Of a stretch of DNA of 64,000 nucleotides, positions 12,701 to 27,700 are shown one piece after another; the stretch's first letter is position 1, and the number at the start of each line of letters is the position of its first letter. The notes under the pieces are model-generated. The model saw only the letters and a program-made list of their open reading frames with translations, made no database searches and was not told the DNA's origin. The DNA is from Rhinopomastus cyanomelas. Taxonomy: Eukaryota; Chordata; Aves; Bucerotiformes; Rhinopomastidae. Both the position numbers and the translations under genes were made by a program. The DNA is taken from assembly GCA_013400115.1 (NCBI GenBank), contig VXBP01004622.1:310001-374000 (forward strand), written 5' to 3'.

Positions 12701-15700
12701 ATGATGTAGTGGATCTCATCAAAGAGTTCCAGAAGGAGGGAAAGGCAGATGTGAAGGGTGGAACACAGACCAGCACAAAACTTCTGTGAAGGGCCCAGTG
12801 ACACTGCAGACGTGAGAGTCCCAGCTCATTGCTACCTGCCAGTCAGGTTCCAGACACTGATGCAGCAGTTTTACAGCTGCCTGTTCCCATCCACACCCCC
12901 ACGGGAAGATCCCACAGCAGCCACCCCTGTGCCACAGAGCTGCATAAGGGCACAGATCAGTCTGTCGTGTGAATATGATTCCCAAAAGAGAACAGTCCCT
13001 TTCAAACAGCAGGAACTCCAACAGCTGTAAATGCCAAACATCAGCTGGACACCCCCAGTGTTAGAAGCCCCGTGATTATCAGTTACTCAACTCATTTCCT
13101 CAAGTTGAAATGTCATCTCTTTCTCTCTTGCTAAGAGAAGCAGAGGTGGAACAATGTCTTAGTTCAAAGCCACTGACTGAAACAAACCTGTTGTGCTGGA
13201 AAACCTCAAATCCATAGATATCGAGCAACCCTAGGACTGTTGTACTTCTCCAGCCTGGAAACTCTCCTTCCTGCAACAGGGCAGAAAATCAATGTCGATG
13301 TGTACTCACAGCTACGATCCGTCACGGGGTCACACCCCTTCGCTACTCCTGACCCTATTCCTCACAGAAAACAAATTCACCTAGAAATTCATTAACAGCA
13401 TGGAGTTTACCACTGCCCTACGCTGCAGCTCGAAGGTCTACAACTTCCCTTCCCCTTGGCTGGATATCTGCAAGCAAAAGGCCATTTACCTTGTAAGCCA
13501 GAGACTTGTTCACCTTGTTCACCAGCCAGGAGAACGTGCGCCCGTATATCGCCTTCGCCAGCGCATCCCTTGCGTAGGCTGCCTGCTCCAGGTTCAGAGG
13601 GCTGATGAGCTGCGTTTGGAGGGAGACAAAGCCACTCAACAGCCACTCTGCCAAGGGATTATGTTTCCCTAGTTCACTGTTAATAAAGAGCCACTCAACA
13701 GCATCTCAGCTCTGCTGCCTCCCAGTTATACATTGGGCTGGGGGACTGCTGTGCCAACAATCTCCTCTGACAGGTGAGTGAACTGTCTAGTTGTGGCAGG
13801 ATTTGATGGTGAAGACTGATTTAATTCCATGTGCCAACCAGAGCCCCAGTTCACACTCTTACCTCTTCCCCTTTTGCTATGATCTTCTTGTGGATCAATG
13901 CGTCTCGAAGAACAGAGCCTTCAACCGCTAGGAGCTGCAAAGCAGGAAGAATATTAAAACAGCTTATGAAGCAGAACCTTCAACTTACTCACAGTAGTTT
14001 TAAGACACCAGACAGGCTGGTGCCAGAAATCACAGCCCAGTGAAACAACCTGTTATCTCCCACTGACACTGCAGGACTTGGGCAGCAGCAGCCCTTCCCT
14101 TTCCCCCCACACAGCCCCTCCTTTCTGGCAGCGATAACCCTGCAAATAAATGGGCTGGACTGCCGCGGCGCAAAGAACCAACTAAGCAAAGGTCTGTTCC
14201 TGAAGGCAGAGGTGGATCGAGTGGTAAATAGAGAAGTCATCGGTTAAAGGGTCTCAATGCTGGTAGTTGCATTTTATTTAGGTGAAATCAAAGTAAATTT
14301 GCAAAACCTTCTAAATCACATTCTAAAGTCACACTGGTACCCCAAGTTCAACATGAGGAACCCTCACTCCAAAGGTAACAGACACTCACCCTGGCCAGGT
14401 ATTTAATCTGGTTCTCTGTAGTGACCTGAGCGTTCCCCTGCTCGTCAGCAGCAAACTGCACATTCCCCAGGTGCAGGACACTGGCGACGATGCTCAGCAG
14501 ATCCTAGATGGAAGCGACAGGCAGAAAGCAGGATGATGCAGTGAGATTTCTGCAGGAACTCATGATTTGTGAGAATGTTGGGGTTTGGGAGTTTTGCAGA
14601 AAACCTGCTCTCTCTGAAAACTGCCTTGGGTCAGAAATAAGAAACCAAAGCAGACAAATTCTTGAAGAGGAGGAGGATGAGCAGCTCTGCTGCCAAACAC
14701 ATCTCACCTCCACCTCGGCGTCGCTGAAGCTTATCACGGACAGGGCTCTTCGCACAATCTTCCAGTCGTTTTTGTCATTGATGGAACTGACCCTTGCACA
14801 GTGACCCTACAAAGACACGGTTTATAGAAACAAGGTGAACGGGTGTCAAAGGCACACGGACTCCTGCCACGTGCTGCTTCTCACAGCAGCCATCCTAGTG
14901 CTGGCTTTGGAGCGAGGGAAGGCAGTGACACAGCCAACTGTATTGCTCCTGTAATGCTGCAGGAACTACGAGCTAATGCCCACCTTGACTAAAAAGTGAT
15001 ACTGCTGGGGGTTCTTCTCGAGGCCCAGCCTTCGCAGTAAGTCCTCTTCCCCTCCTTCTAGCAGCTGATAGAAAATGTGGAAGTTCCTCTCTCCGTGATT
15101 CTGGTGCACAACTCGGGATTTCTCCAGGAGGTAGTTCAAGATGTGGCCCCCAACAGGAGCCCCCTAAATTAAACCAGGCACATTGAAAAAGTCCATCAGC
15201 ACAGAGGAAGTGTTTCTGCAGTGTTGTGGTCTGATCAAAGACAAACAGGGTCCAAAGTGACAGACACAAGGAGACAGCAAACTATCTGTTTGGGTCGGAA
15301 TGGAACCAATACCATGCCAAGTTACACAGGTCAGAGTTGACCTTCAGGTCACTGCTAGCTTACGGGGGATTAGATTGGGAGCATCCATCTGCATGGAGCT
15401 GGTATACCCTAGAAATAAGAGGATTTGTTCTCACTGTCTCCTCATGTGGAGAAGTGAGAGAAGAAAGCAAGGGAAGTGTGCACCACAAAACCCTCTGGAA
15501 CCAAACTGTGCCAGCACAGACTCTGCTTGCGCCGTTGCCAAGGGGATGCGGAACCACTGTTCCTCGCACAGTCGGTACAAACAAGCGCAGGCAACAGAGA
15601 CCTGCTGTGACAGCCGGTTCTGAAGTAAGAAACAGGTCTTTACTTGCCCTGTAATCAAACTGCACATCCATGTATTTCCCAAACCGACTGGAGTTGTCAT

Positions 15701-18700
15701 TCCGAAGAGTTTTTGCATTTCCAAAGGCCTGGAACGAGAACGATTAGAGAAAACTAAATATCAAGTCAGACTATTTATAAACACTTCGGCATAGCTGCCG
15801 GTTGTTTATTTACAGCCACCAAAGCCTGGGCCGGGCCTTTCTGCAAGGGAAACCAGGGAGGAAACAGACTGCCACCCAAATACTAACGCTGCTCCCCCTC
15901 CCCAGCGTGAGCACTGCAGATGGAGTGTGCCTCAGAAAACGTTCGCACCCCCAGCCGGCTGGTTTTCATGCCAGTTCACTGCTGACAACATATGTCACGT
16001 CTGACAGTCTTTTCAGAGCTCCCTCTCATCACAGCTATTTGCTTTTGGTCTCCCACAGCTCTGCAGGCAGTGTCCCAGCAGCCCGGGCCTGCCAGGCTCT
16101 CCCCTCCCTGCCAGGACACCTTCCCTCTAGAGTGTGGAGAGGAATGTTCAAAGGGAGCTACAAAGGCAGCTCAGGACTGGACACTAGAGGACACCACAGC
16201 ACTGAAAAACACACCCACAAAGGCATTTGTGAGCAGGCAGGGCAGCAGACGTGTCCCCTCCTGGCTCTGCAGACTTCGCAGCCACCAGGACTCTTCCCAC
16301 AACCAGCAGCTCTCTCCCTGCAGCCTTGGCTGCTCCAGAACTGCTCCTGGTGGACTGCAAAGAGCCCAGTGAGTTCAGCAGTCACCAGCCACTTTTTTGG
16401 CTCGGAAGCAGACCAGGACTGCCCTGTGTGCTCTGCAAATTGTCCACCCACACGGTGTGAACCAGCGTTCCCAGGACACACTATCTGCTCCAGGGGTGCT
16501 CAGCAGCCTCCATCCCTCAGCTGGAAAATGTGAGTGCTGGTGGTGTGACTCAACATCAAGTTTCCCTGCTGCAGGCTCTAGAGTTACCTCCAGGACAGGA
16601 TTGGATTGTAACAGCCGGTCCTTCACAGTTTCGACCTGCTGACTGGCTGGGCAGGTCACGGCGTAGTACTGTAGAATCTTCTTAGTAGCCTCTGTTTTGC
16701 CAGCCCCGCTCTCCCCAGAGATCAGAATACACTGGTCCTTCCTCTCGGTGCGCAGGGAGCGGTACGAGTTGTCTGCGATAGCGTAGCTGGGGGACAGCAA
16801 GAATGAACCAGGGATTAATTTATTTCCATGCGGGAAGGGCAGAGACTCCTCAGCTAAGACCATCCCACAGTGCAGACTCCCAGCTCTCAAACAGATCCAT
16901 GTGTCCATGGGATGGGTAACAGCACATTGCTTGTGCAGCTCTACGCACATCTGAGCCACAGAGTCAAGTTTCTACTAAAGTCTATCAATTCCCTTTAAAA
17001 ACTCCTCTTCTGGTGAGAAAAGAACCAGAGAATCATCAAGGTTGGAAAAACCTTCAAGATCATCACGTCCAAGCATCTGCCCTACAACCTCCAACCACTA
17101 ACCCATCTTCTGAAACACCCTGTCAGTCTGTTGAACCCCTCCAGGGATGGTGCCTCCACCCCCTCCCTGGGCAGCGTGTTCCAAGGCCTCCCCACTCTTT
17201 CTGGGAAGAAGTTTTTTGGAAGATCCAATCTGAACCTCCCCGGCACAACTTGACCCCACCTCCTCTTGTCCTATGGCTAGTCACTAGGGAGAGTTTCTGC
17301 AGAAGGCACCTAACGGTGCAGGTAACTTCCCTTTCTAAACGTACATCGTGTCCCAACAGTGCTTGAGACACTTCACATCCCGGACACATCTTGTTTTCCA
17401 TCCCTCTTTACTCTGCCTTGTGGGTCCTCCACTGCGGCTGCAGAACAGCCCAACCTCCATCGGATGAGCCAGCACAGGCTCAGGACCGTCCTGCAGGCTA
17501 CTTAGGCCACCATCTGCCTTGGGCCAAATGCTGCCCAGACTAGCAGAGGCTCCTCCTGCCTGGCACAGGTTTATTGCTGCTGGCCCCACAGCCCTGCTTC
17601 ATCTTCTGCTGCTTGTGTTTTCCCTTGTCCATCCCTCCCCACGACAGGCCAGAGGATCTTCTCACACACAACACCAGAGAGCAGGACGGTGAATCTGACA
17701 AGGGTGGCAACTGCTTTCAGCAGGAGAGAGGAAGAGAAAGAGCAGATAGATGCAGCGTAAGAGGATTAACGAGGAGCTTTAGCCCTTACACCACGCTCAC
17801 ACAGAACGACCTCCACAGTGGATTTTCAGTGGTGATCAAGGAGGTCTCCTGGCTTCACACACCTGACAACCACCTTTTAGTGGCTTTTTTTAAAATAAAC
17901 TCTCATGCTGTGAAATTAATTAGCAATAACCACACCAAAATAACCACCGTGGCCTTCTCAAGTCTATTAATATTTGGTGCTAAGGCAACACCAACGAGCT
18001 ACCTAGCAACACGGCAGCACATGCCCCCCACAGAACGCAGCAAGTCCTTTCCCTTCCCATCCAATCCCTGTCTCTGGAGTCTTCTGGAAACAGTTGAATA
18101 AATGTAAATTTGATTTAAGTGTTACGAAGTGCCTCTAGACCATGAGCCTTTACAGGGTGATTTTAGGGCACCCTGAGCACAGGCAGAAAGGTGGCAGTCA
18201 CACTCACACCCACCCCTTCACACAGAGGTGTCCATGGTCCGTTTGTGGTCACCATCACTGAATGTCCTGGCAGGAGATAAATGAGAGGGGGGGTGTGACA
18301 GATCCCTCTGGAAAAGTTGCTGCATTTCAAGCCTGTAAGGGTAACTTTCCTCCTCTGAATCACAGAACATTAGGGATTGGAAGGGACCTCGAAAGATCAT
18401 CTAGCCCAGTCCCCCTGACACAGCAGGATCACCTAGACCAAGTCACACAGGAACACATCCAGGCGGGTTTTAAATGTCTCCAGAGAAGGAGACTCAACAA
18501 TCCCCCTTGGGCAGTCCAGTCCAGTGCTTTGTCACCCTCACTGGGAAGAAGTCCCTTCTCAGGTTGATGTGGAACCTCCTCTGTTCCAGCTCACACCCAT
18601 TGCCCCTTGTCCTATGTGGCTGAGCAGAGCCTGGCTCCATCCTCCTGACACCCACCCTTCACATATTTATCAACATTCATGGGGTCACCCCTCAGTCTCC

Positions 18701-21700
18701 TTTTTTTGAAGCTAAAGAGACTCAGCTCCCTCAGCCTTTCCTCTTCAGGGAGATGCTCCACTCCCTTCACCATCTTTGTGGCTCTGTGCTGGACTCCTTC
18801 CAGCAGCTCAGTGTCCTTCTGGAACTGAGGGGCCCAGAACTGGACACACATTCCTGAAGCTTTGCTGGAAGTAGAATGGAAAAGAGGAAAAGAGAAGAGG
18901 GCAAAGAAATAATCGGCTGCTTTGGATGTAAGTCACTTTGTGTGGGTTGTGCAGGACTTGCACTGCATCTGTTCAGGCTCCACATTAGCATTAGCACCCA
19001 GCTCAGGCCTCCAGCTTCACAGAAATGAAAAAGCAGCCGCAAAAATCCCAACCATTTCCCAACAGAACTCTCACCTGAGGACAAAGTTCTCACACCCCAC
19101 ACAGGTTCACACTAAAAGCCTGAAACACTACACAAATCACATTTTTATGGTAACAACCAGCAGTGCTCAAGACTTTCCCAAGTGCTGGTGCTTCTGTCCC
19201 TCTCGGCACTCACAGCACATTCTGTTTTGTTTACTCTCCTGGGCTATGAGCCAGTAATAAGAAACAACCCCAAGAGTTTGCTCAAAAATAATATCATTTA
19301 CTCATCCAAGACATCTTCAAAATCAAGAAGAACCACCATAAAAAAAACCCCTCTCCAAGAGGTGCTCAGAATTTGGCCCTTGGTTCTCAAAGAAAACATT
19401 TTGGAGCCAATGTTCTCAGCTCTCCGTCATCTTTCTCTTTCAGTCTGACAAAATAAAATCCCAAATGCTTTCAAAAATAACTTTAAACCTCAAACTTTGT
19501 GGGTTTGGGGGTTTTTTTAAAATGGGAAATTGGGAGCGTTCCCCAGGCCAGGCCACGTAAATAAATACATTCCTTGTTCCAACAGGCTGACGGTATCTTA
19601 GCAACAAGGGAAATACCAGATAAATATTGGTCAGGCAGCAACAGCAGAGGTAGGAAAGAAACCACCACAGAGACAGACACACTCTTTCCCCCAGTTAGCC
19701 CCACGCTGAATGAGTGATGTAGCAGGAGGGGAAACTCACTGCCCGGACACGCAGACCCCAAGTAACCCTGGAACAATGAACTCCTGTCCTGCCAGGGCTG
19801 GGTAAGCAGCTCTGTTCCTCCAGCCAGGAAGGAACCTACTCCCTTTCCAAATACTGCTCTTGCAAAGGCAACTCATCTTCTTTAGAGAGAGGAAGAGGAA
19901 TAGAAAGAGCCATCCACCACACCCTCCGGAGGATCCTTTCTATCCCTGTGGCTTTGGGCGCCGCATGCAGAACAAGGAAAAGTCCTATCTGCTTGTTTCC
20001 ACACGTCGTTACCGCCGACGCTTGTGTGGGAACGGCACAAGCTGCCCAGTTTACCCACGGGCCACTCACAGGTGAGGAGAAACTTCATAGAAGCTGACGC
20101 CACGGTATCGCTCCATGTTCTGTTTGCTGTAGATTTCCAGTTCTTTGTACGGATTAACAGACACCAGAACTGAGCCAATGTAGGTCTGGAACAGAACACA
20201 AAGCAGAGAGGTCACACGAGGTCTGGCAGCGGAATCTCTGAAAGCCCGGACCGCTCGCTCTGAAGGTTGGATGTTGCTGACGAGGCTGCCTGCCCTGCGG
20301 TACGGGGGATGCTGCTGAGGGCTTCAGAGGCCAAGGGTGCTGAAGAAGTGACCTCTCAGCTCAGCGAGAATGACTTTGCAGGAGTGAGGCTGGACGTGTT
20401 ACCCCTGCTGAAAAGCCAGCACTGACAGACAGATTTAACAAGGAGCAGCGCTGGATTGTTTCTGACAAACCATTTGGGACCGAGCACAAGCCTGGTGCTG
20501 CTGGAAGCATCAGGGAAGGCCTGAGCTAGATTTTCAGTGCGGGCGAGACCCATCCTCAGCACAGCTGTTACCAGCATGCCAGTCCCGACCCAAGCAACCC
20601 AAGAAGTTGGTCCCACCATCTTCAGCTGCAGAGCAAAGCCACAGCATGGCTTCTGCAGCCAACCCCCAAGGCAGGGCGCTGCCGAACACTGCTGTCACTG
20701 CTACTCACATAGATCAGATTCTCCTTGAAGCGCTTCCTCAGGTTTTCAATAAACGCCGCCTCGCTGGTGAAGTTCTCGAGCAGGACGAAGTCCTGCACGC
20801 CCACGCGGTCACGGGCTGTCAGCGCGCTCTCCATGGTCAGCCGAATGCCGTTAGTCCCCGCTCCCTGCAACCAAAAGCAGAAGCCGGTTGGGATACCTGT
20901 GGTTTTGTCCACAAGAACCATCAACCACAACTACCCACGGACAACCTATAAACAGGAGGGGATGTCAGAATAACCCCACCACTGCTGCTGGAAGCACTGC
21001 TCAGTGCATACTAACACCTTGTCAACTGGTTCATACTGATTGCCTTGATGGAAGACAAACCACAGCGAGGGAAGAGTTGTTGTCACATTTCCAGTACCTT
21101 TAAATCAATCAATCACACGAGCATCTTACAAAGAGAATAAAGCTTGGATTTCCTTTAGAGCAGGAGTGAGATTGAAATGTGCTCTCTCTCCTTTTCTCTC
21201 TCACCACGGGAAGTCATTTTGAGCTAAGGAATCTTTTATGACTAGTGATGATTCATCTCATGAGCAAACGGCTTCACGTCGCTGACCAGTTTAAAAGCTT
21301 CAGCAAGACACTCAGTGGGAAAATTCAGAGCTAATGGGAACTGGGCACTTCTGCATCCCCCGCCCCCAAATTCACATGGTGACACTAACGTCTGTCAAGT
21401 GACTTCTCTTTGATGACTCTTTCAGAAGTGACATTTTCATTGTGACGCAGTTCAGGCAAAACCATCTTTGGAAAACACAGGTCTGCAGACTTCCTACTTC
21501 TCTCAACCTCATGCACNAATGTGCACCAAGTGACTCAGGGGAAATTTCTGCACAGCAGACAGACAAGGCACAGACGACAAGAAACGCTACAGAACTTGGA
21601 GGTGGGAGACACAAGACATTAAAGCATTTACCTCACATCTGCCTTCCTTACATTCCTAGACCTTCTGCACTTTGTGAGCTCCTCACAGCAAGCACCCTTC

Positions 21701-24700
21701 TCCTAAGCGACTTCCCTAGCTAGCACCGATGCATTCCGCACTTGGGGATCATCCTTGGCACAAACACCCCGGTGCTGGTTCCCCTGTGGGCTCGTGCACC
21801 AAGAGCAGCACCCTCTCCTGCAGCAGGAACAAACTGGGAATGCTGCGACACCATCCTCCAGCCCTGAACCCCTGCACAACAACGGAGGCGAGTTTTGCTG
21901 ACTCACGCGGCCAGGCAGTTCCTTTCTGATCCTTCTCAGGATACAGCAGTGGTCAGAGCACAGGGACTACAACAGGGTGGGTTTACACCTGACATGAGGA
22001 AAAGCATTTTCACAGAAAGGGTGGTCAGGCACTGGAATGGGCTTCCCAGGGAGGTGGCTGAGTTGCCATCCCTGGATGTGTTTAAAGATCGTTTGGATGA
22101 GGCGTTGAGGGATGTGTTTTAGGGGTGAACTTGTAAGGTGGGGTAGATGGTTAGACTCAATGATCCCAGGGGTCTTTTTCAACCAGAGTGGTTCTGATTC
22201 CGTGCCTGATGACGTGCAGAGGAGAAACTAAACCCAACCTTAGTCAGAGGAAAATGTAGCCTAAGTTGTGTTAAGCAGTAATAAAGGCAAGAGCCACTGC
22301 CTTTGGGCTATCTGGGGCCAAATGGCTACAAATTCCCTCAGCCTGCAGTTCCTTAACAGTCACTCACAAATGCAGTTTTGCTGATTTCTGCAAGTTCCAA
22401 TCAGCTTCACTGCTGAGAGCCCAGAGCCCGGGGACAGGTGATTCCATGAAACCAGCAGCTTTCAGAAAGAAAAATTTGTTCCTCCTGGAAATTTCAAATC
22501 CAGACCTGCTCTCATGGCTCACACACCACACAGAGATTTGATTTTAACATCCCTTTTTCCAAGAGGATGTAAGGTCTGACCTCTAAGCCTTGCAAGATCC
22601 TGTCTGGGAGGGATTCTGCAGATACCATCACAACCTGATCTTCCTAAAATGCCCACAACTTTCCAAGCCAGTTTCTCCACTCCTTCAGCTTTGTCAGAGA
22701 CAAACCCCGGAGAAGGAAGGCGGTGACAGGGAGGATGACACTGGCAAGAGAAACCGGGACCGATCTCACACAAATAAACCCTGCCTAGGAATTAGGATCC
22801 TTCTATCCAGACAGCGCAAGCCTGGAGCAGGTTTTGGAGAAGCTACTGGAAACAAAGGCAACACCAAAAAGAAAACAGCTGGGCTTGGGGTGGCTAAGCC
22901 TATGAACACAGGTTTAAAACCCAACTGCCTCAAAAACAATTGAGGAGAAACTTGCACCCTCACCCAGTGAATCCAAGTTTACAGAATCCTAAAGACTTTC
23001 ACAGCAAACATCACTTGGCAGCTTCAGCGGCTCTTTCAACAGCCACTCCCTCCAGCTGGGGACAGGCTGATCCTGCTGTGTGCAACCAACCTAGGGAAGC
23101 GGCAACTGTCCTGCTCAGAGCACAGAGCCCTGCGCTCCAGCCACCTCCTCTATGACAGTCATTCAAGACAAAGCCACTTCCAGTTCTTCCACGATGTGTT
23201 CCTGCTCGCTCAGCACCAATCCCTCCGAGTGAGCACAAAGCAATCACCTGACATGTTTCAGGCTTTTTTAAAACCTAGGCATAACCTTCCAGCAGGAACC
23301 AACTGTGAGGGGGATGGCCCCGTCACCGTGTCGCTGTCCCATTCTCCACAAGGCAAACTTGAGTCCCAGTGTTGTTCCCTCTCAAGCCCAAGTTCAGTGC
23401 AAACATGAATCATAGAATCATTAGGCATTGGAAGGGACCTCAAAAGATCATCTAGTCCAATCCCCCTGCAACAGCAGGACCACCTAGACCAAGTCACACA
23501 GGAACACATCCAGGCAGGTTTTAAATGTCTCCAGTGAAGGAGACTCCACAACCTCCCTGTGCAGCCTGTTCCAGGGCTCTGTCACCCTCACTGGGCAGAA
23601 GTTCCTTCTCAGGTTGATGTGGAACCTCCTCTGTTCCAGCTCACAACCACTGCCCCTCGTCCTATCACCAGATGACACTCAGAAGAGCCTGGCTCCCTCC
23701 TCCTGACACCCACCCTTCAAATATTTATAGACATTAATGAGGTCACCCCTCAGTCTCCTCCAAGCTAAAGAGACCCAGCTCCCTCAGCCTCTCCTCATAA
23801 GGGAGGTGCTCCACCTCCTTCATCATCCTCGTTGCTCTACGCTGAACTCCCTCCAGCAGCTTCACATCCCTCTTGAACTGAAGGCCCAGAACTAGACACA
23901 ATACTCCAGATGTGGTCTCATCAGGGCAGAGCAGAGGGGGAGAAGAACCTCTCTCCATCTGCTAACCACCCTGCTTCTGATCCACCCCAGGATGCTGTTG
24001 GCTCTCTTGGCCACAAGGTCACGTTGCTGGCTCATGGTCATCCTGCTGCCCACCAGGACCCCCAGGTCCCTTTCTCCTACACTGCTCTCCAACAGGTCAG
24101 TCCCCAGCCTATACTGGTACCCGGGGTTGTTTTTGCCCAGATGCCAGACTCTGCACTTGCCCTTGTTATACTTCATTACGTTTCTCTCTGCCCAGCTCTC
24201 CAGCCTGTCCAGAGGAACATCAGTCCTGAGCCACAGCAGAGCAATACGGGCTCTACTCTGCCAGCATTTGCTCATTTGCTTTATTGCTTCAGTCCAAGCA
24301 CCGACTTAAAACGCCAACATTAACTATTTGACTGCCAGTAACTCCGACAGACATGGTGTAGGAAGTGAAAATAAATCCTGATAGCAAATGGGGATTGAAC
24401 AGCAATGCGGAGGGGAGAAACCGGGGAAAGACGACGCTATTAAAAAATAATAATCTCAGTGATGACCATATGCTCCTCCTGAATTGATGAGCGTGACAGT
24501 AAGCACTGAATAAATTAACTGGAGTGTTGGTTATTTTGTGCTAGCAGGCAGACATCAAAGCTGGTGGCTGTAAATTAATGCTAGAAACCCCTTCTGGGGG
24601 GGGTTAAATATGTTACAGCGCAGCTAATTAACCATTAAAGCAGTTTGCCAATGGCCAGGACTGGCTCCCTCACTGTCTCTGCAGCAGGACATGGTTTATC

Positions 24701-27700
24701 TCTGCCAAAATGCCTCCAGCTGATGCGGCTCATTTGCAACATCCTCTGCTCTCATCAGCTCGGACAACTCTGAAAGTCCTGTGGCATGGAGTGTGTATTG
24801 CAGGTAATTAGGAGAATACAGGCTGAGAGGGTCTGATTAGACCTTTCCTCAGGAGAATCAGTTTTCCTCGGAGCTGCTAACAGAAACCAGTGGTGGAGGA
24901 GCTGTTCTGACCCCAAGGAGAGGTGAACGAGCTGTTCCATCTGCCCTCTGTGCAGCTGCACCCTTTGGCTTGCACCAGCTCTAGGACTTGTGCAATGAGC
25001 TAGCCTGGAAATCTGTTGTGGATTAAAACCAACTCAGATTTTTGTTGTTATTACTTTTAATCCGGTTCATTTTCCCACACTGGTTCTGCACGCAATCATT
25101 CACAATGGCTGAGACACAGCAGCACCAGACTAGGGTCCACAGGGCAGGAACAAGCACTTCAGCAGCAGGACCAGTCCCTGCTGCTTTGATGAAATAAGAA
25201 GCATATGAAACCACCACCTAAGAGGCAAGTTAGGTGCAGTCCAGCAGCTCACCAGCACCAAACCAAGCACATCCCCTCCCCGTTGGACTCTGCCTCCCTG
25301 GCACAAACAATTCCCTCTAAGCTCAACCAACACAACTCACTGTTGTGCCAGCAAAACAGCCCCCAGGAAAAAAGCAGCTGGTGTTTTTGTGTCAACTGAA
25401 CCACGTTTCCATGGGACCGGGGCGAGTATTGGACATGGGAAGCACAGGAGCCCTTGGACAGAGACAGGTAGTTCAGTTGGCTCAGCCATGTGCCTACAGG
25501 AATGGAAAGCAGGGACAAGCTGTCTCCCACCACGCTACGGGCACACCCAGCACCGGCTGCAAATGGGGAATCACAACAATCTGAGGGATCTCCATCTGAT
25601 CTTGATGCCTTTGGGCTTCAGAGTGCCTGTGTCTTCTCCTTCAGACTCATCTTTCATCCTGCCCTACATGCACTGACTGTCCTGGTGGTCACTCCTGCTT
25701 GAGAGAGCACAAGCCGACTCTGTCACCGAGTTTCTCAAGCCCACCTGAGGGCCAGTTCTCCCACACTACTTTAACCCACTCCTCCCTTTTAATCTCTTCT
25801 CCCAAGCTGACAGCACAACAGTGGCTCACTGCCAGGAAAGGAAAACCCATAGCTCCTGAATGGTGGGGACTGTGCCAGTGCGATGACCAAAGCCACACTA
25901 CTTCCACTACTCGCCTCTTTCTTCTGTCTGACTAAAGCTGGGGACAGACTTTCAGCTGGTGTAAACTAGTGCTGCTGAATGCAGTCCACAGAGCCAGGTT
26001 TCCCTTGGCTGAGGTTCCAGCCTTTCTTTGTACTCAAACAAGAGTCAACAAGACCAGAAAATACCCTACTGGGCATTGTGCTCCACACTGGGAGCACAAA
26101 AGCCATCGAGACTACGCCAAAGAGTTTCCTAAACCAAACTTGTAAGCCTCTGGTTTGCTATTGTGAGGGTGTAAACAAATATTTGTCATTCAAACGATGT
26201 TCAGTGCCAAAGTGCAATAAAGACTTTCCTGTGCCTAGGATGCGGAGCTCTAACCCAGCTCAGAAGTGAAAAGGCCGGTATTTTAGTCTGCACGACAGGA
26301 ACCAAAATACCTGAGTCAGTCAGTCTGAGCACACAGGGAAATTCTGTTCTAGGATATGGAGGGCAACTCTGGGCTGATCTGATCTGAGGAAGAAACTCTG
26401 GCCACTGCTTCATCCATCAGGTGGTCTGTGGCTGTGCAATACCCAGTAGCCCAATACATGGTGTGAAGGAACGTTTTACACCAAAGTTTCCCAGAGGAGC
26501 AGGTGAGCAGTCAGCGCTGGCGCAGCAATCCCAGGCGCACAAGTGCTGCTGACTGCTGACAGACGAGGCAGCAGCTGGAGGCTCAGGCAGCTCTCTGCTT
26601 TGCAGAGCATCCACGAGTAATGCGACCGGCAGCTCTCCAAGTGAACAGTTTTAGATGAAGCTGGAAACTTGAGAAAGAGAAGTCACACAAGGCAAACAAG
26701 ATCTCTGCTTCTACACCCAAAATGTTTGTCTTCACAGCTACCTCTGACAAGGCACTTCTACAAATCAGCTCGTATCCGTCCAGCAGAGCAGGAGCTCTGG
26801 AAGCACCGCAGGAAGCGGGTGCCGAATGCAAAGAGGTCGGCACCTTTATCTCAGTATCAAGTGAAAGATGATTGATCTGCGGGTTCCAGAAATAGTTACA
26901 AAGCCGGGAACGGAAAAGCAGACCAGAACCAAATATGTGAGCGGGAAGGACAATTCAGATTAGATTCTGGAAGACAATGAGAAGTCTGAACCACGAGCGA
27001 ACTTCTCGTGGGGTGGCGGCAGTTAAAACCCATTTGTCTCCTGGGCAGTATTGACATCCGTCACTGCCACGGCCAAAGCTGCAGGAAGAGAGAAAGAAAC
27101 TCCTCTGATGTGTGCTTCGCTCTGTGGCCTGGGAAAGGGTTTGGACGCAGCTCAGGCTAGACAGCAGAGCAGACAAAAATCAGCCCTTTTATCCAGGGCC
27201 TCAGTTCCTGAGGTGCAGAACGGGAGAGCTCTTCTCAGAACGCAATGATGAAAACAACTGAGGTGGACCTGGACCAAGGGATCTTAGTCAAGCACTTGTG
27301 GCCTGCCAGCAAATCCTGACAGACTGAAGTGCAGCCACTTCGGATGCTCCTCCCTTTCGCCTCCATGAAGTGAGCTGCATGTTTTGGACACAGACAAGGC
27401 TGTTAGTCAACAGCTGGGTTGGGAAGGGGGTTCCCTGTCTCACATAAAAATCCTCCACAATGAACCATATATCTGAGCTTTCTGAGGCCATCTGAGCTCA
27501 GACTGTAATTTACACAATTCAAGTCTCATGTATTGGACTCATTTAAAGGAAAAAAAAATCAACAAAATGAGATGCTCTGCTTTGGTTTTACCATGTAAAC
27601 CCACCAAAGAGCGCAGTGCTCCCCGCAAGGTTCTACGCTGTTCTGAGCAGACAATGTGAGAAGTAACAGAACTATCAGATCAGACAGGATCCAATCCAGA

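Noticed and set aside
15802..16533. 243-codon plus-strand open frame
   Set aside because: Lies in MYO1C introns and overlaps no conserved sequence; low-complexity Ser/Pro/Gln composition fits chance translation of GC-rich intron.
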